Source: an uncultured Planctomycetaceae bacterium (GTDB taxonomy: Bacteria > Planctomycetota > Planctomycetia > Pirellulales > Pirellulaceae). From it: a stretch of DNA of 33,233 nucleotides. Position 1 is the stretch's first letter; each line of letters starts with the position of its first letter. The position numbers and the translations under genes were made by a program. This document shows, one piece after another, positions 8,293 through 16,834 of this stretch. The stretch lies in NCBI GenBank assembly GCA_937862885.1, contig CALMEE010000048.1:1-33233 (forward strand), in the 5' to 3' direction. The notes below the pieces were generated by a model that was not told the DNA's origin, ran no database searches, and worked only from the letters and a program-made list of their open reading frames with translations.

Positions 8293-8316
8293 ACGGTCGT
8301 TGTCGAAAATCCTTCC
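8293..8316 (-). promoter_or_regulatory. Candidate ECF-type promoter upstream of secreted gene 1
   Basis: On the minus strand, GGAAG (8316-8312) is followed 15 bp later by CCGT (8296-8293). The interval ATTTTCGACAACGA resembles the matching region before the second paralogue. GGAA-type -35 and CGT-type -10 elements are typical of ECF sigma factors, but the spacing differs by 2 bp between the two sites. Confidence 0.25.
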
Positions 8317-8820
8317 AAAGTATTTTTATTTTTTCGAAAGGCTTCTAAATCCTCGACGTTTCAAGCACGCCATTAATATTTTGAGCGAACAATTGGGAAC
8401 GACGTTCGAAAAAACTGCCGACGAAGTGCTTGGTAAACGCATATTGTTGCGGTTTTACGGCACTGGTCTGATGAGATACGCATACGACGTTGACGTGCTC
8501 CAGCATGCAGCGAGGAATCACCTCGTTTCTGCCCCGTTTGCGGTATGGCATCCCTCTTCAGTTGTCGAAAACGGCAACCCGCAAAGCAGAGCCGCTGATT
8601 GAAAGCGTAATTCACTCCCTTTTGGGGCCAAGATATTCAGGAAAACAAGCAATAATTTGCAAAAACCTCGCTGGTCAACGTCCAGTTGCCCAGAACAAAC
8701 TCGGCGGATGTTTCTGCGAGCCATGCGGATCAGGAGATCGAGGGTAGGATTTCGCTTCAGGAAGTGGCGTCCGTGGATTGGCGGGCATTGCATGATTCGG
8801 GTGTTTTTGCAAGAAAACGA

Positions 8821-8852
8821 AAATCGGCTTAGCATATGTATGCCAAGCCGAT
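8821..8852 (-). terminator. Intrinsic terminator of secreted gene 2
   Basis: Inverted repeat AATCGGCTT / AAGCCGATT with an inner GCAT/ATGC extension across one mismatch. On the minus strand it is followed by ATTTTCGTTTTC. It lies about 105 bp beyond the stop of the minus-strand gene at 8957-9340. Confidence 0.7.
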
Positions 8853-8956
8853 TCCGTTTCGAGGGTTATGTTCACCTCCCTTTCGTTGCAGTCAATATTG
8901 CTTGGGTGTTGATTCGGGGGAAAGTCGACACCTTTCCATTGTCTGCCTCGCCGGGG

Positions 8957-9340
8957 TTAGTAACCGCCGTAGCCAATCCCTGCGTCAAATCCGTACCCGC
9001 CGTGGATCGGGACTTTCTTGTACACGGGAACTTTGATCGTCTTGTAGTACACTTTCCAAGTGTAGTAAGGCGTTCCGCACGGACGATACATCAAAACCTT
9101 TTGTTTTACGGGGACTTGCTTGTAAACGTAGGTAACGATCGTACGATATTTCGTGCAGTGTCCGACGCCATAGCCTTCATCCCAGCCATCGTGTCCAAAA
9201 TCGTCGTGGTTTAGGCCGCCGTGCCCATGAATGAGGGCTTTGTTGATACCAGACTGAGCGGATGCGGATTGAGTGAACGATAGGGAACCGATCAAACATG
9301 CGATTGCCAAAGTTGTGCCAAAAGTGATTCTTGAGAACAT
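8957..9340 (-). CDS. Small secreted His/Gly/Tyr-rich protein, second paralogue
   Basis: A 127-aa precursor. The start at 9340 (MFSRI) is chosen because AGGAG precedes it at ideal spacing and a signal peptide begins there (cleavage near SASA, residues 25-28); an upstream ATG at 9379 would add 13 residues before the signal. A His/Gly/Asp-rich stretch (38-61, e.g. HGHGGLNHDDFGHDG) is absent from the other copy. The shared core follows: YVYKQVP (71-77), CGTPYYTW (88-95), YYKTIKVPVYKKVP, then a Gly/Tyr-rich tail. Cysteines C62 and C88 parallel C36 and C68 of the paralogue. The His/Asp-rich insert could bind metal, which is inference. It has its own terminator at 8821-8852. Confidence 0.8.
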   Translation of the reverse strand: MFSRITFGTTLAIACLIGSLSFTQSASAQSGINKALIHGHGGLNHDDFGHDGWDEGYGVGHCTKYRTIVTYVYKQVPVKQKVLMYRPCGTPYYTWKVYYKTIKVPVYKKVPIHGGYGFDAGIGYGGY

Positions 9341-9396
9341 TGTGAACTCCTGTGTGTTTAAAAGTTTTTGAAGTAACATTACGTCTTGGCCTGTTT

Positions 9397-9422
9397 ACGG
9401 TGCTTTCGAAATCAAGGCTTCC
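9397..9422 (-). promoter_or_regulatory. Candidate ECF-type promoter upstream of secreted gene 2
   Basis: On the minus strand, GGAAG (9422-9418) is followed 17 bp later by CCGT (9400-9397). GATTTCGAAAGCA in between resembles the element before the first paralogue. About 56 bp separate it from the ATG. Confidence 0.25.
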
Positions 9423-9700
9423 ATTTTTCGTTTCTGGTTGAGAATCCTGAATCGTTTTGTACCGTTTTGACCTGTTCAACCAAGCGAATAGGTGGAATCC
9501 CAGGGGACAGAAAATGTCAGTTTTTTTCTGGGCTGTCGAAGTTCACGGTTTGAGGGCGGATGCGTAGCCAACGTGCGGGTTTATTGCCCTCCAGGGCCAT
9601 CGATTGTTTGCTTAAGCAATTCACTGAAGCGAGATCGCGAAACGTCCAGCGGCTGCTTAATCGTCAATGAAATCCAGGATTGTCGGCAGAAGTTTTGCGG

Positions 9701-9730
9701 TTGATTGATTTCGCAAACCCGTAGTATACG
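9701..9730 (+). promoter_or_regulatory. Possible hutF promoter
   Basis: TTGATT (9701-9706), an 18-bp spacer and TATACG (9725-9730) resemble a sigma-70 promoter. It would give a very short leader before the ATG at 9745, which has no Shine-Dalgarno. Confidence 0.35.
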
Positions 9731-9744
9731 AATCCAATTGAATA

Positions 9745-11088
9745 ATGAAGACGTACATCTTTGATCATGCGTTGCTCCCTAACGGATGGGCGAGTTATGT
9801 GGCTGTTAACGTCGACGAATCGACAGGGTTGATCACTTCGATTCAAGACGAGGTTAAGATCACGGAGCTTTCCCGCGCGAAACATTATCCCGCAATCGCT
9901 ATCCCAGCATTTACGAACGGTCACTCGCATGCGTTCCAGCGCGCCTTTGCTGGTTTAAGTGAATATCGCACTCAGCAGCAAGATAGTTTTTGGACGTGGC
10001 GAAAGTTGATGTACGACTTCGTCCAGACGCTTACTCCAGAAACTCTGTATCCTATCGCCAAGAATCTCTACCGAAACATGGTGCGCGCCGGCTATGCGAT
10101 CGTCTGCGAATTCCACTACGTACATCACGATGAGCAGGGAACAGCTTATCCGGAGTTGGATTGTATGGCAAACGTCTTGGTGCAAGCAGCATTGGATGCA
10201 GGAATTTCCATTTGCATCATTCCAGTCCTCTACCAGCGCGGCGGTTTCTTCGGACAAGCACTCGAGTACTCGCAGTCACGATTCTATAACTCAGTGGAGA
10301 CGTATTGCGAGTTGCTCAATCGCCTGCAAACAAATTGGGCCAGCAATACGAACGTTTCTGTGGGCATTGCCTTCCATTCACTCCGCGCAGTCGAGGTCAA
10401 TGTGATGAAGGACGTGCTTCAAGATTTTAAACCTTCGCAAGCATCAGACAATTCGATTCCGATTCATATTCACATTGCCGAACAGACGGCGGAAGTCGAC
10501 GATTGTCTGAAAGCGACTGGATCGAGGCCCATTGATTATTTGTTGGAAAATTTTGACGTCGATTTAAATTGGTGCTTGGTGCATGCAACGCATCTTTCGG
10601 AGAGGGAAATCCGCGACATTGCAAAATCTGGTGCAACCGTATGTGTTTGTCCGTCCACAGAAGCAAACTTAGGTGACGGTATCTTTCCCGCAGAAGAGTA
10701 TTTGTTGAAGCATGGTGGCCGTTTGGCAGTTGGCAGCGACAGCAACTTGTGTATCAACCCATTTGCGGAATTGCGGATGCTGGAGTATAGTCAACGGCTG
10801 ACGAAACAACGTAGGGCCATTCTCAGCACACCCGAAATGTCCACCGGTCGATTCTTGGCTGATCGTGTTTGGTTAAGTGGATCAGCGGTCAGTAATCTGG
10901 CGACCGGTTCGATTGAGCCTGGAAAGCGATTGGATGTTGCGCTGCTAGATCCTGAGCAATTTCAGCAATCACATTTTTCAGCTCAGCGAGATCGCTGCCT
11001 CGATTATTGCCTAGTGAATGAAACTTCGCAGAACGTAGAGAGTTGTATAATCGGCATGCTTGTCAATGGCGTCGAACAAATGTTCTAG
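9745..11088 (+). CDS. hutF: Formimidoylglutamate deiminase (HutF-type amidohydrolase)
   Basis: Metal-dependent amidohydrolase. HutF deaminates N-formimidoyl-L-glutamate to N-formyl-L-glutamate in histidine degradation. The motif NGHSHAFQRAFAGLSEYR (metal ligands H60 and H62) is characteristic of HutF. Further ligands or active-site residues are in HIHIAEQ (H243, E246), LVHATH (H280, H283) and GSDSN (D332). Length (447 aa) fits. There is no Shine-Dalgarno and the leader may be very short. No other hut gene is in the window, so pathway membership cannot be confirmed here. A related aminohydrolase of different substrate, such as a guanine-deaminase relative, is the main alternative. Confidence 0.85.
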   Translation: MKTYIFDHALLPNGWASYVAVNVDESTGLITSIQDEVKITELSRAKHYPAIAIPAFTNGHSHAFQRAFAGLSEYRTQQQDSFWTWRKLMYDFVQTLTPETLYPIAKNLYRNMVRAGYAIVCEFHYVHHDEQGTAYPELDCMANVLVQAALDAGISICIIPVLYQRGGFFGQALEYSQSRFYNSVETYCELLNRLQTNWASNTNVSVGIAFHSLRAVEVNVMKDVLQDFKPSQASDNSIPIHIHIAEQTAEVDDCLKATGSRPIDYLLENFDVDLNWCLVHATHLSEREIRDIAKSGATVCVCPSTEANLGDGIFPAEEYLLKHGGRLAVGSDSNLCINPFAELRMLEYSQRLTKQRRAILSTPEMSTGRFLADRVWLSGSAVSNLATGSIEPGKRLDVALLDPEQFQQSHFSAQRDRCLDYCLVNETSQNVESCIIGMLVNGVEQMF

Positions 11089-11226
11089 CCGCGGCAATCG
11101 ATGGAGCTTTAGCCTGTCTGACGACGACGTCCATCGCCGAATGAAATCAGCCGCATGACTTGCTCGTGTTCTAACATGATGGCGTTGATCCTCGACCTTA
11201 AACGTGAAATATGCAGGAGATTTTGG

Positions 11227-11697
11227 ATGGCTACTGAGATTCCTGATTTTGACTTGCTGGCGCATGCGGCACACCCCGAGACTTTTTCCGCGGGAACAAT
11301 TGAACATCTCGACCGACTATGGCGTGAGTTATTTGCTTTAAACTCATGGCACTTCTTGGCCGAACCTAAGACAATTTTCAACGCCTTGGATGGTGTGAAG
11401 CCGTACCCATGGGATCGCCGACAAAACGGTGAGAAGTGGCTGCTGGCGTTCACCGACCTGGCGCGCGCGGAACGTTGGTTGGATGATGCGGAAATCAAAC
11501 AAGATGATCGTAGCGACTACTTCATTACGTGGACACCTGCCGCTGCTCGAAGCTATTTTCGAACGTTAACTGGATCGCCAGTCGTGGGAGTTAGATTCAA
11601 TGAAGGTTCTGCCTTTGGTTGGGCCGCGCCAGTCGAAGATATCGAGCGGATCTACAATCATTTGGCCGCTCAAACTGACTCACGAACGGTGACATGA
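11227..11697 (+). CDS. Hypothetical protein of 156 aa
   Basis: The start at 11227 is preceded by AGGAG at 7-nt spacing. A longer frame from 11155 exists but lacks such a site and begins with a Cys/Met-rich stretch unlike a protein N-terminus. The product is soluble, acidic and Trp-rich. Blocks include PDFDLLAHAAHPETFS near the start, KWLLAFTDLARAERWLDD in the middle and FGWAAPVEDIERIYNHL at the end. The alternation of short strands and helices is faintly like SseB-type domains, but I cannot claim that family. It lies 138 bp after hutF in the same direction and converges on the SLOG-SLATT-like gene. Confidence 0.7.
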   Translation: MATEIPDFDLLAHAAHPETFSAGTIEHLDRLWRELFALNSWHFLAEPKTIFNALDGVKPYPWDRRQNGEKWLLAFTDLARAERWLDDAEIKQDDRSDYFITWTPAAARSYFRTLTGSPVVGVRFNEGSAFGWAAPVEDIERIYNHLAAQTDSRTVT

Positions 11698-11699
11698 GA

Positions 11700-11726
11700 A
11701 GTTGACAGCGTTTTTACCGCTCAACT
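11700..11726 (+). terminator. Possible terminator hairpin
   Basis: Inverted repeat AGTTGA / TCAACT with inner GCG/CGC pairing around a T-rich loop, starting two bases after the stop at 11697. There is no T-run after the stem. It lies between convergent genes. Confidence 0.35.
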
Positions 11727-11778
11727 CTATCGCAATGGTTGCATTCGGGACGGCGACAATCGACCTCTTCCTTCCTGG

Positions 11779-13389
11779 TCACGTGACACCCACATAGGCT
11801 CGCCGCGCGTACCAGGTTGTGTTCTCACCCAGCAAACGGGCCTCAGTCTCTAATGCCAAATCCCGGAAATCGCGCTCCGATTTGGCTTCACGCAATTTCC
11901 GGGCCTGATCTTGCGCGAACTCATGCATCGCATGAAACGTGTGTTCGCGGGCTTCCAAGTCAAAAGAAGCAGCCAACGACATTGCACCCACCGCGACCAC
12001 CGGCAACAAGATCGCCGCCATGCCCAATAGAGTTGGCCAAGTGCCGTAGCTCCAACCGAGATAAATAATGACCACCTTTCCAACGGTGGCGGCAATCGCC
12101 AGTCCAGAGGCACCTAGAAAGGCATACGAAGCTAGACGCAACTGACTTCTGGCTTGACGCAGCTTGCCCCCGTAATAGTCGATCTGTCCCCCACGTTCGC
12201 GTTCAAGTCGATTGTGAACATACTCGTCGCGCCGCAACATCCAACTATCGCTCGCGGATTCGCGGCTACTCCTTAAATGCAATACGTTGAGCGTGCGGCA
12301 GAGTGGGCGCAGTTCATCGGGGATCGGCAAGATGAAAAGATGGCTGAGATAGCCATGCACGCCCTCCAGGGCGCTGACCGAACGGTTGATCTCGGCGATC
12401 AAGCGATGGGTAGCCCAGGCCTTTATGGCTTTCGTGTGGTGCAACCATTGATGGACGCCCAATCCGATCGCCAATAAAACAATCTCCAGAGTTAGAATTG
12501 CGATTACGACTCGCTCCAGATTCCACAAGGGTTTGACGGCCAGCACGGCACAAAAGGTGGCCAGCACATGCGCAGCCACAATAGAAAAGGCTGCCCGTGC
12601 GAACAAATTTCGTTTGTGCATTGCCTGCTTACTGACGAAATTACGCAGCGCCTGACAATAATCTGATGTCAGTGGGACTTCATCGAGGCTGGTCTGCAAA
12701 TCGTTCAGTTCAGTTGGTAAACTCGGAATGCGAAACTGGTCCAGTTTGTGCCAGCGAACCGTGCAATCGGGCGAGCCATCACGGTTGACGCCCACACGAA
12801 TCTCCAACAGCGGTAGATTTCGTTGTTGCGCGCGCTCGATCAAATCTAAACTACCCCCCGGACGAGCATCCGCCTCGTTTCGAATCATGCAGACCACGCA
12901 ATCGCTGACACGCGAAATTTCGCGATTAACATCTTCGAACCGCTCAGTTCGATCGAGCGAATCGCTCACCACTCGCTCCTGAATTATGTGCGCGGATTCA
13001 AGCAGTCCGCGAGCAGTTTGCCTTTGTTCCAGTGAAAAATCGGGCACGCCGTCAGATCCTGAGGCGGCGAGATAGTCATCGCGAAGCTGAGGCAAGAATA
13101 CGCGCTGCAACCATCCCAGCTCCGCGCACGATCTCGTGAACACAGTATCAGCACCAATCGCCACTTGCGATATGGCACAAATAAAATGCTTTTCGGAAAG
13201 CCCAAGTTCGTCGGGCATTTTTTCCAAGATGGAGACCAACTCGGCTTGCAGTTTTAGTTCGAATTGCTCAAGATCGACGTGTGGATGGGCTGACCGATCC
13301 ACCAGATTGCGCGACCCGGCGAAACCAATGTGAACGACGAGAGGCAGCCCGGGTTTGTTTATGTTTGTGCGGTCCATAGAGGGCACCAT
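11779..13389 (-). CDS. SLOG-like domain fused to SLATT-like transmembrane module
   Basis: A 536-aa protein. Residues 15-200 look like a SLOG (LOG/DprA-like) Rossmann domain: GFAGSR (22-27) after a hydrophobic strand, VAIGADTVF (76-84), VFLPQLRDDYL (97-107), then SDCVVCMI (162-169), a glycine pair (G178-G179) with helix LDLIERAQQ, and LPLLEIRVG (192-200). Two TM pairs follow: about 265-285 and 293-313, then 420-445 and 453-475. Before the second pair, DEYVHNRLERERGGQIDYYGGK (388-409) matches the SLATT pattern of an Arg-rich helix with Q and YY before the membrane. A cytoplasmic helix ending LLGENTTWYARR closes the protein. SLOG domains are thought to sense or process nucleotides, and SLATT to act as membrane effectors. 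Family calls are from pattern reading. Confidence 0.7.
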   Translation of the reverse strand: MVPSMDRTNINKPGLPLVVHIGFAGSRNLVDRSAHPHVDLEQFELKLQAELVSILEKMPDELGLSEKHFICAISQVAIGADTVFTRSCAELGWLQRVFLPQLRDDYLAASGSDGVPDFSLEQRQTARGLLESAHIIQERVVSDSLDRTERFEDVNREISRVSDCVVCMIRNEADARPGGSLDLIERAQQRNLPLLEIRVGVNRDGSPDCTVRWHKLDQFRIPSLPTELNDLQTSLDEVPLTSDYCQALRNFVSKQAMHKRNLFARAAFSIVAAHVLATFCAVLAVKPLWNLERVVIAILTLEIVLLAIGLGVHQWLHHTKAIKAWATHRLIAEINRSVSALEGVHGYLSHLFILPIPDELRPLCRTLNVLHLRSSRESASDSWMLRRDEYVHNRLERERGGQIDYYGGKLRQARSQLRLASYAFLGASGLAIAATVGKVVIIYLGWSYGTWPTLLGMAAILLPVVAVGAMSLAASFDLEAREHTFHAMHEFAQDQARKLREAKSERDFRDLALETEARLLGENTTWYARRAYVGVT

Positions 13390-14246
13390 TTTGTTGATCG
13401 ATTTATCTTTCCCCTAAAACGCGTACGACGCTATCGTCTCATCGAATCTTGATTCTGACGTTGATGAAGACGAGTACCGAAGATGAATGACTTGATTGAG
13501 CTTGTTGACCGAAACAGCGTTGTTGTTTGCTCCCCTCAATCGCCTCGTTCGAGATTTCCTAATCAAGGGGTTTTAATTTCACGATTTGTCCCCCGCAACA
13601 AGATCAAACAGGTAGAGTTTCTTGACTCGAATTCCAAAGACTAGTATCGTTTTGCGAGTTATCGAGTATACCCAAATTTGGGACGCCTGCCATTCTCTCA
13701 TGCAACCGCCCAACGGAACGTTCCAAAGAACATTTTGTGCGAATGTCTCTGTTGTTTCGATTCAAGGTCGAGCGGCCCTATACAAGGGAACTTGCGTCCT
13801 TGTGAACAACAGCGTTATGAATTTGGCAGGTTTTTGTTCGCTATATTTTGAGGAAAAGAAAATGCAAATTCTGGAAATCCGATCGCGGCAGAGAAGCGGA
13901 ATCACCTTGGGAATCGCAGCATAAGATCAAAATCTTGTTTCTGTGCGGAACAACCTTTACCTTGTGGCTGTAGACTGGGTACTGGCGATCCTCAACCATC
14001 AAACCACGTACCAACGGATTCCGGCATCCTGGTTGGTGAGATGAACAAAGCTGATGCCGACTTCGACTCCCCGCTGACTACCTGACCCCGCCGAGCTACA
14101 GCCCCAACGCAATTTTTGAAAGTAGCCTTGGACTTAAATCATGCATTGCGGGAGCGCGCAATCATGAGCCATCGATGGAAGCGCGTGGTGGTGATACGGT
14201 CGTTACTGATTGCCAACTGCCGTGAGGCTATCAATGGAAATGCGCG
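13390..14246. other. Long intergenic region between the SLOG-like gene and folE
   Basis: About 860 bp. A plus-strand frame of about 75 codons crosses 13850-14090 but contains no usable start codon until near its end. A 20-codon frame with a good Shine-Dalgarno lies at 13862-13924. No family signature was seen on either strand. Confidence 0.45.
13862..13924 (+). CDS. Possible 20-residue small ORF
   Basis: ATG at 13862 follows AGGA (13851-13854) by 7 nt, with an AT-rich TATATTTT just upstream. The peptide begins MQILEIRSRQ and ends GITLGIAA. The pattern is faintly like the first strand pair of CsrA, but this is too short to judge. Coding status is unproven. Confidence 0.2.
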   Translation: MQILEIRSRQRSGITLGIAA

Positions 14247-14852
14247 TCAAGCGCCATCGGCTATCAACGCCATAAACTCATTTCGTGTTCGATCGTCTGA
14301 CTTGAAGTCACCGCGGAGCGCACTCGTGACGGTTTTGCTCCCCGGTTTGCGGATGCCGCGGATTGACATGCAGGAGTGCTCAGCACTGATGACCACAGCC
14401 ACGCCACGGCACTTCAATCGAGTTTCAATCAGGTCGGCAATGTCGACCGTCATGCGTTCCTGAACTTGTGGCCGACGGGAAACCTCTTCTACGACGCGAG
14501 CAATCTTACTTAAGCCAGTTACGTTACCATGTGGAATGTATGCCACGTGGGCCATTCCACTGAAGGGAAGCAAGTGGTGCTCACACATGCTTGTAAACGG
14601 GATATCCTTAATCAAAACCATTTCGTCATAGGTTTCTGGAAAGATGACATCCAAATGACGGCCAGGATCGCTGTTCAACCCGGAAAACATCTCGGCGTAC
14701 ATCTTGGCAACGCGTCGCGGAGTCTCCGCCAGTCCTGGACGATCAGGATCCTCGCCCACGGACTCTAGAATGATTCGCACCGCTGCTTCGATCGCTCCTA
14801 AGTCAATTCGTTTGGTCATTTCGCTTTTGGTGGGCCTTGTGATTGAATTCAT
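14247..14852 (-). CDS. folE: GTP cyclohydrolase I
   Basis: Converts GTP to 7,8-dihydroneopterin triphosphate, the first step of tetrahydrofolate/pterin synthesis; a homodecameric cytosolic zinc enzyme. The zinc site is intact: C90 and H93 in [10 protein letters not shown], and C161 in [10 protein letters not shown]. Family blocks [34 protein letters not shown] and [14 protein letters not shown] are unmistakable. Length (201 aa) is standard. The chosen start (14852) gives an 11-residue extension before a second candidate ATG at 14819; neither has a clear Shine-Dalgarno. No other folate genes are nearby, and wide gaps suggest it is transcribed alone. Confidence 0.97.
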   Translation of the reverse strand: MNSITRPTKSEMTKRIDLGAIEAAVRIILESVGEDPDRPGLAETPRRVAKMYAEMFSGLNSDPGRHLDVIFPETYDEMVLIKDIPFTSMCEHHLLPFSGMAHVAYIPHGNVTGLSKIARVVEEVSRRPQVQERMTVDIADLIETRLKCRGVAVVISAEHSCMSIRGIRKPGSKTVTSALRGDFKSDDRTRNEFMALIADGA

Positions 14853-15457
14853 GGTAATCGCCAGTGCGTTAAGTTAGTTATGTCGGTTTCTTTCGAGCAC
14901 CTGTTTTCAAGTCAGGGGCAAAACGAGCTGGTCGCTAAGCTAACCCAATGCAAAAGCATGCCGAATCACGACTAAAACTTTTGAATGTTTTAAGCTCTAG
15001 CGGATCCGCTGTCGCTTGCCGCTCTGTTCGTGAGTTGTGAAAACCACCGATTTAAACTCATTTTGGGCAAACCGATAATCAAACGGTTTTGCAACCCGAT
15101 CATATAACTTTTCGCATTTCGCACAAAATCAGATTCATCAATCCAATGAATCGGAAAGACTTCGCGCGGATGACATGGATAGAAAATGCCTCGATAGCCT
15201 GCGCAGGTAACCGGCCCCGTCGATCCGCGAAGTCAAAAGCAAACCTAATGCAACTTAGTATATTACCCACGCAATTCGCAAGGCAAACTCAAAACTAAAA
15301 ATGACAATAGTTTTAAGTGTTAAAAGGACAGGCATTCTTGGTGATAAGATGCGGTTTTTCTCGGTAAAAGCAAACGGGCCGATCAATTGACCGGCCCGCT
15401 GAAACCATCATGAAATTTTGTGTTCGGTCGCAAGCAACCTTATCTCGGACGAGACGA
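14853..15457. other. Intergenic region upstream of folE
   Basis: About 600 bp, AT-rich toward its left end. It holds the terminator at 15375-15398 for the DUF1598-like gene and presumably the folE promoter near 14860-14950, where no clear hexamers were found. No coding sequence is supported. Confidence 0.5.
15375..15398 (-). terminator. Intrinsic terminator of the DUF1598-like gene
   Basis: Perfect 7-bp GC-rich stem CGGGCCG / CGGCCCG around TCAATTGA, followed on the minus strand by TTTGCTTTTA. It is about 60 bp beyond the stop of the gene at 15458. Confidence 0.75.
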
Positions 15458-16834
15458 CTAGTTCCACCACCAACGCTTGGCTTCGACGCCGTCGATATTT
15501 ACATGATTTCTGGCTTGCTCGACTTTGCCGGATTCATCGTATTGCATATTCGATGTTGCCAGCGCCTGGCGAGGTTGAATATTGACACCGCCACCGATAG
15601 GCGTCATCAGGTAGTTCCCCTTCCATACGGCGTTGATGGCGGCGGCCACTTCTCTAGGCTCGTGAAAGCGTTCCGTTTGAATTTTGTTTTCATCGCCGAA
15701 CAAAGCCATTTCCCAACCCGATTTCTCGTAGTAGTTCATGTCTTGGATATAGGCAGCCACGATGGCCAGATCAATCATGTTCTTTAAATCAGCAAACACC
15801 GGTGATTTCTCAGCGATCTTAGGGAAATTCTTGGTGAAGTTACCCGTGAAGGCTTTGCTGGCACCACTCACACTAGCCGTTGATGCTCGTGAACCATCGG
15901 AATTAACAATTTCATCGGCGCTTACCAGCTTTGCACCTTGGCCAACCAACGCCATGGAAAGTTCATCTTCGCTTACTTGGATTGTGTGGTAATCGGGAAC
16001 GAAATACCATCGTTGTAATTGGTTGGAGTTGCTGGAATTGGGTCGTGCGGAATCGATATAAGTCTTGAAATTGACGGGTGAAGATTCCAAGCCAATACCG
16101 ATGAGTTTCATACGGTAATCGGCCTCAACCAAGACTTGCGCGAAACGAGTTTTTGGCGAAACCCCTTTGATGGTCACAACTTGATTTCCCAATGCCTCAC
16201 GTAGGGTCTGTGTCAACAGTTCTGCATTTCCAGGAAACCGACCGCGAAACGCGTTGACTGTCTCTTGCAAGCGACGTGAACCTTCCTGAGTTGGATCGAT
16301 CGAGACGCCGATGACTTTGACGCTTTCACCAGTGGGCGGGAAGGCGCGCAAGGCCACGACCAAATCTTCCAATTGCAAAATAGGTTTGCCTGAGTTGATG
16401 CCAACAACTCGACCAGCCAAATCCGTAAAGTATCCTTCCGCTGGTCCAGCGATCACGATGTCCTGTGTCGTTGGGTAAAAAAACACGTGCGATACTGCGG
16501 TCAAACCAGCTAAGTTCTTTTGGTCATCGGTGAGGGGTAACCCCTGATTCAATCGATCCTTGATGGATGCTTCAAGTCGTTGCAACGACACCATCCGCAG
16601 GTCGGCTGGCTTCTGCAGGTCAGCATCGATTTGTTCTTTAGCTGCCCGTATCCGCATCTTGGTCAGCTCACCACCAGGATCGGCATAAACACGAGTTTTT
16701 AGAATGCCCGAAGCATCGACCTCAACGCCGGCGGGCGGAGGAAAAACTTGAGCATTAGCTGACAAAGTCAATGCGACGGCCATACCGAAACAAAGGGTGG
16801 CCAATTTTAGCGCGTGAACAGAACGAGTTATCAT
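15458..16834 (-). CDS. Secreted DUF1598-like planctomycete protein
   Basis: A 458-aa exported protein of unknown function. The start at 16834 is chosen because GGAG precedes it and a signal peptide begins there (hydrophobic core 8-25, likely cleavage after ANA at 26-28); the open frame extends to 16903 but would place a poorly fitting segment before the signal. The mature part begins QVFPPPAGVEVDASG. It includes LQRLEASIKDRLNQGLPLT, EDLVVALRAFPPTGESVKVIGVSIDPT, VEADYRMKLIGIGLE and WYFVPDYHTIQVSED, which I associate with the planctomycete family DUF1598. It ends in EAKRWWWN. It is monocistronic by spacing, with its own terminator. The family name is from memory. Confidence 0.8.
   Translation of the reverse strand: MITRSVHALKLATLCFGMAVALTLSANAQVFPPPAGVEVDASGILKTRVYADPGGELTKMRIRAAKEQIDADLQKPADLRMVSLQRLEASIKDRLNQGLPLTDDQKNLAGLTAVSHVFFYPTTQDIVIAGPAEGYFTDLAGRVVGINSGKPILQLEDLVVALRAFPPTGESVKVIGVSIDPTQEGSRRLQETVNAFRGRFPGNAELLTQTLREALGNQVVTIKGVSPKTRFAQVLVEADYRMKLIGIGLESSPVNFKTYIDSARPNSSNSNQLQRWYFVPDYHTIQVSEDELSMALVGQGAKLVSADEIVNSDGSRASTASVSGASKAFTGNFTKNFPKIAEKSPVFADLKNMIDLAIVAAYIQDMNYYEKSGWEMALFGDENKIQTERFHEPREVAAAINAVWKGNYLMTPIGGGVNIQPRQALATSNMQYDESGKVEQARNHVNIDGVEAKRWWWN

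Larger units (their letters stand above)
8246..8956. other. Intergenic region between the two paralogous secreted-protein genes
   Basis: About 710 bp with no convincing gene. It contains the hairpin terminator of the upstream paralogue (8821-8852) and a putative upstream element for the downstream one (8293-8316). Short open frames occur on both strands but have neither signal peptides nor conserved blocks. Confidence 0.5.
9341..9744. other. Divergent intergenic region before hutF
   Basis: About 400 bp between divergent genes. It holds the candidate promoters at 9397-9422 (minus) and 9701-9730 (plus). An AT-rich inverted repeat CAGAAAA / TTTTCTG lies at 9508-9530. No coding sequence is supported. 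Confidence 0.5.

Noticed and set aside
8373..8615. Third, decayed copy of the KVPVY secreted protein on the minus strand
   Set aside because: A short stretch (FFRTSFPIVR) looks similar to YYKTVKVPVYR, but the rest does not align and there is no signal peptide; probably chance.
13850..14090. Plus-strand open frame of about 75 codons
   Set aside because: It has no ATG, GTG or TTG until near the end and no family resemblance.
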